Under the pieces are notes generated by a model that worked only from the letters and a program-made list of their open reading frames with translations, was not told the DNA's origin and ran no database searches. The translations under genes and the position numbers were made by a program. Below, piece after piece: positions 54,838 through 61,594 of a stretch of 64,000 bases of DNA; the stretch's first letter is position 1, and the number at the start of each line of letters is the position of its first letter. The stretch is from Roseateles sp. SL47 (lineage in GTDB: Bacteria > Pseudomonadota > Gammaproteobacteria > Burkholderiales > Burkholderiaceae_C), in assembly GCF_026625885.1 (NCBI RefSeq), contig NZ_CP113068.1, positions 6,076,001 through 6,140,000 on the forward strand, given 5' to 3'.

Positions 54838-56279
54838 CCGAAGCGGCGGTCCCGGCCCTGCTGGCACGCCTTCGCGGCCTGGTGGCCCGGCATCTCGGCC
54901 TGCTCATCGACTCCAGCCAGAACGACCGGCTGCAAGAGACCCTGCGACGCCTCCCCATCAACGAAACACCCGCCGCCTGGCTGGCCCGGCTGGAGCACGA
55001 CGCCACCCCGGCCGATGTGGACGCGCTGGCGGCGGAACTCACCGTGGGGGAGACCTATTTCTTCCGCCACGCCGAGCAGTTCGACGCCTTGCGGACGACC
55101 GTGCTGCCGCAATGGCTGCGCCGCCACCCGTCCGCCCGACGGCTGCGAGCCCTGTGCGCCGGCTGCGCCAGTGGCGAAGAGGCCTACACGCTGGCGGTGA
55201 CCTTGATGCGATCCGTGCTCGGGCATGCGAATGTGGACTGGGACATCACCGCCTTCGACCTGAATGCCTGCGCCATCCGCCGTGCCATCACCGCGCATTA
55301 CAACGCATGGAGCCTGCGCGCAACGCCCGCCGCCTGGCGGGAGCTGTGGTTTCGACAGGACGAGGCGGGCTGGACACCCCTGCCGCCGCTGCGCAGCCGC
55401 GTGCATTTCCAGCAGCGCCAGATCGCGGCACCAGACCCGACCTTCTGGGCTCCGGAAAGCTTTGACGTCATCTTCTGCCGCAACATGCTGATGTATCTGG
55501 ACCCGCCTTCGCTGCGACGGGCGGTTCAGCATCTGGCGATGTCGTTGGCGCCCGGCGGCGCACTGTTTCTGGGGCATGCGGAAACCCTGCACAGCCTGAC
55601 CGACCACCTGGTGCTGCAACAGGGGGCGGGCTGCTTCTTCTATCAGCGCCGCGCGGATGCGGCGGAGGCCGTGCCGTGGCCCTTCCCTGCGGCGGACCGC
55701 CGGGTGAGGGTGCCCATGGCAACGCCGTTGGGCGCCATGGTGCCACCGCCGCCATGTGTCAAAACGGGATCGCCGCCCCCATCGGCGTTCCCAGAGCCCG
55801 CCGGCTCGCCATGCGCTCCGTTCGAGGCCCCCCAGGAGGCCGACACCCGACCGCAGTCGCCACTCCGCTCCGATCAAACCGCGTTGCTGGAGGAAGCCCT
55901 TCATTTGGTCGAAGCCGGCCATCTGGACGAAGGCCTGCGCGCCTGCACCCGCCTGATGGGCCGCCCGCATCCGCCCGCGCTGCAGGCCGAAGCCTTGTTC
56001 ATCCAGGCCCTGGCCCTGGAAGAACGCGGGGAGCTGCCGGCCGCCGAATGGCACCACCAGCGCGCGGTCGCCAAGGATGCGGGCTTTGCGATGCCCCATC
56101 TGCGCCTGGGCCTGCTGGCGCGTCGTCGCGGGGAGCCGGTGGCGGCGCGTCGGGAACTCCGGCGCGCGCTGGAGTTGCTGGATGGAGAGTCCGTCGACCG
56201 CATGCGCCGATTCGGCGGCGGTTTTGAACGCGACGCCTTGCGCCATCTCTGCGAAGCTGATCTGGGAGACCACCGATGA
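54834..56279 (+). CDS. CheR-type receptor methyltransferase with C-terminal TPR
   Basis: SAM-dependent glutamate methyltransferase of chemoreceptors, 481 aa. The CheR_N helix bundle covers about residues 5-60 and the catalytic domain follows: VGETYFFRHAEQFD, RALCAGCASGEEAYTLAV (SAM loop) and FDVIFCRNMLMYLD. After a Pro-rich linker (about 285-340) come TPR-like helices (about 345-450), as in WspC. The pentapeptide-binding CheR of chemotaxis lacks this TPR. The start and stop overlap the two cheW genes by 4 nt each. Confidence 0.94.
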   Translation: MTEAAVPALLARLRGLVARHLGLLIDSSQNDRLQETLRRLPINETPAAWLARLEHDATPADVDALAAELTVGETYFFRHAEQFDALRTTVLPQWLRRHPSARRLRALCAGCASGEEAYTLAVTLMRSVLGHANVDWDITAFDLNACAIRRAITAHYNAWSLRATPAAWRELWFRQDEAGWTPLPPLRSRVHFQQRQIAAPDPTFWAPESFDVIFCRNMLMYLDPPSLRRAVQHLAMSLAPGGALFLGHAETLHSLTDHLVLQQGAGCFFYQRRADAAEAVPWPFPAADRRVRVPMATPLGAMVPPPPCVKTGSPPPSAFPEPAGSPCAPFEAPQEADTRPQSPLRSDQTALLEEALHLVEAGHLDEGLRACTRLMGRPHPPALQAEALFIQALALEERGELPAAEWHHQRAVAKDAGFAMPHLRLGLLARRRGEPVAARRELRRALELLDGESVDRMRRFGGGFERDALRHLCEADLGDHR

Positions 56280-56848
56280 CACCGTCCTCCGCGACCGCCA
56301 CCACCCCCCATGCCGCCCTCCAGGACCAGCTGCAGCAGTGGCGCGACGCCTTCGACCGGTCCTTCGACGAACCGCGCGGGCTGGACGTTTGGGGAGACGC
56401 CTGGCGTGTGCTGGGCATCCGGATTGCCGGGGAGCCCTTCGCGCTGTTGCTGGACGAACTTTCCGGACTGCTGCCCGCCCAGACCGCCGCCCCGTATCCC
56501 GCCGACCTGCCTGCGCTGAAAGGCTTGGTGGGGCACAGAGGCCAGGTGATGCCCTTGTATGACCTGCGCGCGCTCCTGGGCAAGGGCAACAGCTCAGGCA
56601 CCCGGTGGTGGGCCTTCCTGCGCTGCGCGCCCCTGGCCCTGGGACTGGAGGATTTCGACGGCCAGTGGCGCGTGGGGCCGTCGGACCGACTGCAACACCG
56701 CGAGGCCCAGGACGAAACTGGACATTGGACGCTGCGATGCAACGGCGAACTGCGTCCGCTGATTGCATTGGAACCGCTCATTGAGCGCCTGACGGCAAGC
56801 CTGGCTGCCCGCAGGGACGCCGAACCGGTGGCTTCACCACTGGCCTGA
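56276..56848 (+). CDS. CheW-like coupling protein (second)
   Basis: 190 aa. The CheW fold is seen in VLGIRIAGEPFALLLDELSG and LKGLVGHRGQVMPLYDLRALLG, preceded by a 45-residue helical N-terminus (LQDQLQQWRDAFDRSFDEPR), a feature of WspD-type proteins. It overlaps cheR by 4 nt and ends 18 nt before the receptor gene. Confidence 0.9.
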   Translation: MTPSSATATTPHAALQDQLQQWRDAFDRSFDEPRGLDVWGDAWRVLGIRIAGEPFALLLDELSGLLPAQTAAPYPADLPALKGLVGHRGQVMPLYDLRALLGKGNSSGTRWWAFLRCAPLALGLEDFDGQWRVGPSDRLQHREAQDETGHWTLRCNGELRPLIALEPLIERLTASLAARRDAEPVASPLA

Positions 56849-56866
56849 ATCAAGGAGGAGACCGAC

Positions 56867-58327
56867 ATGTGGACATTCGGCCGAAAACTGACTCTGGGGT
56901 TCACCCTGTCATTTGCCTTGCTGCTGATGATCGGGGTGTTGTCCTACCGGGGCATCACCATCCTGACGGCAACCAGCTACCAGGTCAGCCGCACCCATTG
57001 GGTCCAGACCCACATTGAAGACCTGCTCAGCGCCATGAAAGATGCCGAAACCGGGCAGCGCGGTTTCATGCTCACCGGTGACGACAGCTACCTGGAGCCC
57101 TACCGGTCCGCGGTGGCGGCACTCCCGCGCGACCTGGCGGAACTGCGCGCGCTGGTGCGTGACAAGCCGACCCAGCAGGCCCGCCTGAATCAGGTGGCCA
57201 CCCTCGTGGAGGGTCTGATGTCCCTCCACAAAGATCGGATTGAACTGCGTCGGACGGCAGGTGCGGAGACCGTGCTCAAGAAGATCCATACCGGTGAAGG
57301 CAAGCGCCTCATGGATGAATTGCGCGCGCTCATCAACCAGATGAAACATGAAGAAGATGAGGAGTTGCGCCTGCGGGCGGCCGATGTCGAGGCGACTGCC
57401 AGCGCGGTTCGCAGTGTCATCGTCGGCGGCACGATCGCCGGCCTGCTGCTGGTGCTGGGCGCGGGCTTCGTCCTCAACCGCGCCCTGACAGGCCAGGTGG
57501 TCGGTGCCGTGCGCCATGTGCAGCGCTCGGCCGCCGAGCTGCTGGCTGCAGCCACGCAGCAGGTCGCCGGTGCCCGCGAGACCGCCACGTCCATGACCGA
57601 AATCTCCACCACGATTTCGGAGCTGCTGGCCACCTCGCGCCAGATTGCCGACAGCGCCCAACGCGTGGTGCAGATTGCCGAGCAGACCGCCAGCTACGCA
57701 CGTGGCGGCGAGGGCACGCTGCAGGCCGCACGCGACACCATTGCCGCCATGCGCCGGCAGATCGACCAGGTGGTGAACCACATGCTGGACCTGGGCCAGA
57801 AATCCCAGCGTATCGGCGTGGTGCTGGACCTGGTCAGCGAGCTGGCGGAGCAGACCAACATCCTGGCCATCAATGCCACCATCGAGGCCACCGTGGCCGG
57901 TGATGCCGGCCGACGCTTCGGCGTGGTGGCCGACGAGATCCGCAAGCTGGCGGACCGGATGACCGCCTCCACCAAGGAGATCCGGCTTCAGATCGATGAC
58001 GTGCGGGGTGCCGTGAACACCACGGTGATGGCCACCGAAGCCGGCTCCAAGGCGGTGGATGCAGGGGCGCGCCAGTTTGACGAGGTGGCGGCCACCTTGG
58101 CCCGCATCGCCGGCCAGGTGGTGACCACAACCGAAGCGGCACGTGAAATTGAGCTTTCCACCCAGCAGCAGGCCACGGCCGTGGAACAGCTCAACATCGC
58201 GCTGCGCAACACGGCACAGGCCTCGCGCGAGACCGAGACCAGTTCCGGCCAGACCTCGCAGACCGCCACCGAGCTGGCGCAGACCTCGCGCCAGCTGCTG
58301 AGCCTGGTGCAGGCCCAGCCCGCCTGA
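56867..58327 (+). CDS. Methyl-accepting chemoreceptor with CHASE3-type sensor
   Basis: 486 aa; ATG 56867 has AAGGAGGAGA upstream. The first transmembrane helix is about residues 8-30. The sensor module carries the CHASE3 signature [20 protein letters not shown] (about 62-81), and the second helix is about 185-205. The cytoplasmic hairpin tip reads [20 protein letters not shown] then [20 protein letters not shown], diverged from the usual NAAIEAARAG. No C-terminal CheR/CheB pentapeptide is present (it ends VQAQPA). WspA has the same general design. Ligand unknown; CHASE3 receptors often sense surface or envelope cues. Confidence 0.93.
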   Translation: MWTFGRKLTLGFTLSFALLLMIGVLSYRGITILTATSYQVSRTHWVQTHIEDLLSAMKDAETGQRGFMLTGDDSYLEPYRSAVAALPRDLAELRALVRDKPTQQARLNQVATLVEGLMSLHKDRIELRRTAGAETVLKKIHTGEGKRLMDELRALINQMKHEEDEELRLRAADVEATASAVRSVIVGGTIAGLLLVLGAGFVLNRALTGQVVGAVRHVQRSAAELLAAATQQVAGARETATSMTEISTTISELLATSRQIADSAQRVVQIAEQTASYARGGEGTLQAARDTIAAMRRQIDQVVNHMLDLGQKSQRIGVVLDLVSELAEQTNILAINATIEATVAGDAGRRFGVVADEIRKLADRMTASTKEIRLQIDDVRGAVNTTVMATEAGSKAVDAGARQFDEVAATLARIAGQVVTTTEAAREIELSTQQQATAVEQLNIALRNTAQASRETETSSGQTSQTATELAQTSRQLLSLVQAQPA

Positions 58328-58356
58328 GGCCAAGGCTTCCTTCGGAGACCTGCAGC

Positions 58357-58875
58357 GTGGCCAAGGACCCCTACCGTTATTTCCGCGTCGAGGCGCGGGA
58401 TCTGCTCACGCAGATGAGCCAGGCCGTGCTGGCCGCCGAGCAGGCCGCCGCCGCGCAACGCCTGGAATTGCCGGCGAAACTGCTGCGACTGGCCCATACG
58501 CTCAAGGGCGCGGCGAGCGTGGTGAGGCTGCCGGAGATTGCCGGGCTGGCGCATGCGATTGAAGACCTGCTGACGCCGCTGCGCGACAGCGCCAGTGCGC
58601 CGTCGAAGGACGACCTGGATGCGCTGCTGGTGGTGATCGATGAGGCGTCGCAGGCGGTGGCTGAATTGGCCTCACCGCCTGGACCGCCTGCACCGCCATC
58701 AGCGGCAGCACCGGGAGCACCGCCTGCCCCCCATCAGCCGGGGCGGGATCCGGCCGCGCCGCGCCCACCGCCGGCCCGGTGCCTCCTGTGGCGGGCGCGG
58801 AGATCCGCACGACGGCGGGCCGCAGCGCCCTCGGCAGCAACGGGAGTGAAGTGGACGACCTGCCCCTGCCGCTGA
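58357..58875 (+). CDS. CheA HPt part, upstream fragment of a frame-broken cheA
   Basis: GTG 58357 with GGAG about 11 nt upstream. Residues 1-108 are a CheA P1 (HPt) domain with the phospho-acceptor H47 in LRLAHTLKGAASVV. A Pro/Ala linker follows (PPGPPAPPSAAAPGAPPAP). After the C6 run at 58727-58732 this frame turns into Arg-rich shadow sequence and stops at 58875. The other frame from about 58731 continues the linker into the kinase. The natural gene is therefore 58357-60521 with one base missing here, or the product is made by -1 frameshifting. Confidence 0.75.
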   Translation: MAKDPYRYFRVEARDLLTQMSQAVLAAEQAAAAQRLELPAKLLRLAHTLKGAASVVRLPEIAGLAHAIEDLLTPLRDSASAPSKDDLDALLVVIDEASQAVAELASPPGPPAPPSAAAPGAPPAPHQPGRDPAAPRPPPARCLLWRARRSARRRAAAPSAATGVKWTTCPCR

Positions 58876-60521
58876 TGGAGATTCCGCAAATCAACGACCA
58901 GGAGCTGAACACCCTGAACGACAGCCTGGCCGAAACCCTGGCCCAGGTGAACAGTCTGCAGCAGCTTGCCGGCCAGCTCACCGCCCTGCGCGACGCCCTC
59001 CCCCTGTCGCCCGAAGATCTCGGCCTGCGCCTGCTGCGCCTGGAGGAGCAGTTGGAACGCGGCAGCCGTCAGTTGGAGCGGGAACTTCTGCAGGCCCGGG
59101 ACAACGCGGAACAACTTCGCCTGGCGCCCGCTTCCTTGCTGTTCGGCCCGCTGCAGCGCGCCGCGCGTGATGCGGCCCGCGCGGTCAACAAGCAGGTTCA
59201 TTTCGAGGGCAGTGGTGGCGATGTCAAGCTGGAAGGCGGCGTCCTGAATGCCGCGCTGGGGGCGCTGGTGCAGATGATCCGTAATGCGGTGGCCCACGGC
59301 ATCGAGGCGCCGGAGGCTCGGCTGGCGGCCGGCAAGCCGGCGCAGGGCCGCATCGAGCTGCAGGTGCTGCGCGATGGTCACCAGGTGCGTCTGCGCTGTA
59401 GCGATGACGGCGCTGGCATCGACATGCCCGCCCTGCGACGCACCGCTGTGGCCCGTGGCGTGCCCGGTGCGGGTCAGTGGGACGAAGCCACCCTGATCGA
59501 CCATTTGCTTCGCGGCGGCCTCAGCACCGCGCAGCAGGTCAATGCACTGGCCGGGCGAGGCGTGGGCATGGACCTGGTGCGTGACACGGCCGAACGACTG
59601 GGCGGCCAATTGACGCTGCAGAGCCGCCCGGGCGCTGGAACCACGGTGGAACTGCGTGTGCCCCTGCAGTTGGGTGCCGTGCGGGCCTTGTATGTGATGG
59701 CTGAGGGCCTGGCGGCCTGGGTGCCGCTGGAAGCGGTGGAACAGGTGGTGCAGCGGCCGCTGATCCAGGGCCAGCAACTGGTGTGGGGACAGGACCTGCT
59801 GCCGCACGTGCGCTTGTCCGAGCTGCTGGCACCGGAACGCCTGGCCGCCGCCAGCGCGCCCGGTGCGGCACTGCTGCTGCGCTGCGGCAACCGGCGTGGG
59901 GCCATTGGCGTGGACAGCGTCGATGGCGTGGCCACCGTCGTCTGGCGGCCACCACCGGCCCTGCTGCCGCCCAGCCCCTTGGTGACCGGGCTGACGCTGG
60001 ATGCCGGCCAGCAACCGCTGCCGGTGCTGAATCCTGACGGGCTGATCACCGCCGCCGGCCGCGCACGCCCGCCCCTGGTGCCGCCGGAGCGGCGCACCGA
60101 CACCATCCTGGTCATCGACGATTCGCTCACCACGCGCATGCTGGAACAGAGCATCCTGGAGGCGGCGGGTTACCGCGTCCACATGGCCTCCTCCGCAGAA
60201 GATGGGCTGGAGGCCTTGCGGCGCCACGCCTACGCCGTGGTCCTGGTGGATGTGGAAATGCCGCCGGGCATGGACGGATTCCGCTTTGTGGAACGCCTGC
60301 GCGCCGATGAAGCGCTGCGCCACATTCCGGCAGTGCTGGTGAGCTCTCGCAGCGCCCCGGAGGACCTGGCCCGCGGGGCGGTCGTGGGTGCCGACGGCTA
60401 CATCATCAAGGGCGAGTTCTCGCAGAACCGTTTTCTGGACCAGGTGGCGGCGCTGGTGGCGCGCTCCCATCTCAACGCGCAGGTGCACCGAAGCGCCCAG
60501 CCCGAAAGGGTCGGGCCATGA
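58779..60521 (+). CDS. CheA kinase core with CheW-like and receiver domains, downstream fragment
   Basis: 580 aa from GTG 58779, which has no ribosome binding site; the frame is open back past 58731. Order: P3 dimerisation helices (about residues 35-115); the HATPase with N-box MIRNAVAHGIEAPEARLAAG, G1 CSDDGAGIDM and G2 GRGVGMDLVRDTAERLGG; a CheW-like P5 domain (about 300-430); and a C-terminal receiver with VIDDSLTTRM, phospho-acceptor Asp in VLVDVEMPPGMDG and Lys in YIIKGEF. The HPt that should precede it is in the other frame. This CheA-REC architecture matches WspE. It overlaps cheB by 4 nt. Confidence 0.9.
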   Translation: MPPVAGAEIRTTAGRSALGSNGSEVDDLPLPLMEIPQINDQELNTLNDSLAETLAQVNSLQQLAGQLTALRDALPLSPEDLGLRLLRLEEQLERGSRQLERELLQARDNAEQLRLAPASLLFGPLQRAARDAARAVNKQVHFEGSGGDVKLEGGVLNAALGALVQMIRNAVAHGIEAPEARLAAGKPAQGRIELQVLRDGHQVRLRCSDDGAGIDMPALRRTAVARGVPGAGQWDEATLIDHLLRGGLSTAQQVNALAGRGVGMDLVRDTAERLGGQLTLQSRPGAGTTVELRVPLQLGAVRALYVMAEGLAAWVPLEAVEQVVQRPLIQGQQLVWGQDLLPHVRLSELLAPERLAAASAPGAALLLRCGNRRGAIGVDSVDGVATVVWRPPPALLPPSPLVTGLTLDAGQQPLPVLNPDGLITAAGRARPPLVPPERRTDTILVIDDSLTTRMLEQSILEAAGYRVHMASSAEDGLEALRRHAYAVVLVDVEMPPGMDGFRFVERLRADEALRHIPAVLVSSRSAPEDLARGAVVGADGYIIKGEFSQNRFLDQVAALVARSHLNAQVHRSAQPERVGP

Positions 60522-61594
60522 GCAGCCCCGTCGATTCGCGCAAGCCCCTGCGAGTGCTGCTGGTGGAGGACTCCCCCACAGTGCTGGCGCATATCCGCGA
60601 CGTGTTGCTGGATCAGAGTGACATCGAGATCGTCGGGGAGGCGTCCGACGGCCAGCAAGCCGTTGCCTTGTGCACCCAGTTGCGGCCGGAAGTGATTTCG
60701 ATGGACATGATGCTGCCGGGCATGGATGGCCAAGCCGCCACCGAAGCCATCATGGCGCATTGCCCGACTCCGATCCTGATCGTCTCGTCCTCCACCAACC
60801 GGGGTGAACTGCTGCGCACCTATGAAGCGCTGGCCGCCGGCGCGGTGGAGGTGCTGGAGAAACCCAATGGACGGCAGCCGCCCGGTGAATGGGAACAACG
60901 TTACCTGCGGCTGCTTCGCCTGGTCGCCCGCATCCGTGTCATCACCCATGTCCGCGCGCAGCATCTCACGCCGACACCGACACCGACGCCGGCCCCCCTG
61001 CCCGCCCCTCGCGCCGTGCTGGCCCTGGGCGCCTCCACCGGTGGACCGGGCGCGCTGATGCAGGTGCTGCAGTCGCTGCCACGGCCGGTGCCTTTGCCGG
61101 TGCTGATCGTCATGCACATCAACGCGGTGTTCAGCCGCGGTTTTGCCGAATGGCTGGACGGGCAGACGCCTCACCGGGTGCGGTATGCCCAAGAAGGTGA
61201 ATCGCTGCAGGACATCCCCGGTGACGTCATCCTCGCGCCCCCGGATGTGCATCTGGTGGTCCGCCAGGGACGCCTGGGCTTCAGCCATGCATCGCCCCGC
61301 TTCTCCTGCCGGCCTTCGGTGGATGTGCTGTTTGAATCACTCGCCACCGAAGTGGGGCCGGGCGTGGTGGCGGCGCTGCTCACCGGCATGGGCCGGGATG
61401 GCGCGGCCGGCCTGCTGGCCATCCGACGCGCGGGTGGCAGCACGATTGCCCAGGACGAGCAGACCTCGATGGTGTACGGGATGCCGCGCGAAGCCGCCCA
61501 GCTGGGCGCTGCGGAACGCATCCTGCCACTGAATGAAATCGGCCCCGCCATGAAGTCACTGAGCGGTGTGCCATGGGGAGCAGGACCAACATGA
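60518..61594 (+). CDS. CheB-type response regulator methylesterase
   Basis: Removes receptor methyl groups when phosphorylated by CheA. 358 aa: receiver (about 11-125) with acceptor D63 in ISMDMMLPGMDG, a linker with TPTPTPTPAP (about 151-160), and methylesterase with catalytic S173 (GASTGGPGA), H200 (VMHIN) and D294 (GMGRDGAAG). It corresponds to WspF. It overlaps cheA upstream and the hybrid kinase gene downstream by 4 nt each. Confidence 0.95.
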   Translation: MSSPVDSRKPLRVLLVEDSPTVLAHIRDVLLDQSDIEIVGEASDGQQAVALCTQLRPEVISMDMMLPGMDGQAATEAIMAHCPTPILIVSSSTNRGELLRTYEALAAGAVEVLEKPNGRQPPGEWEQRYLRLLRLVARIRVITHVRAQHLTPTPTPTPAPLPAPRAVLALGASTGGPGALMQVLQSLPRPVPLPVLIVMHINAVFSRGFAEWLDGQTPHRVRYAQEGESLQDIPGDVILAPPDVHLVVRQGRLGFSHASPRFSCRPSVDVLFESLATEVGPGVVAALLTGMGRDGAAGLLAIRRAGGSTIAQDEQTSMVYGMPREAAQLGAAERILPLNEIGPAMKSLSGVPWGAGPT

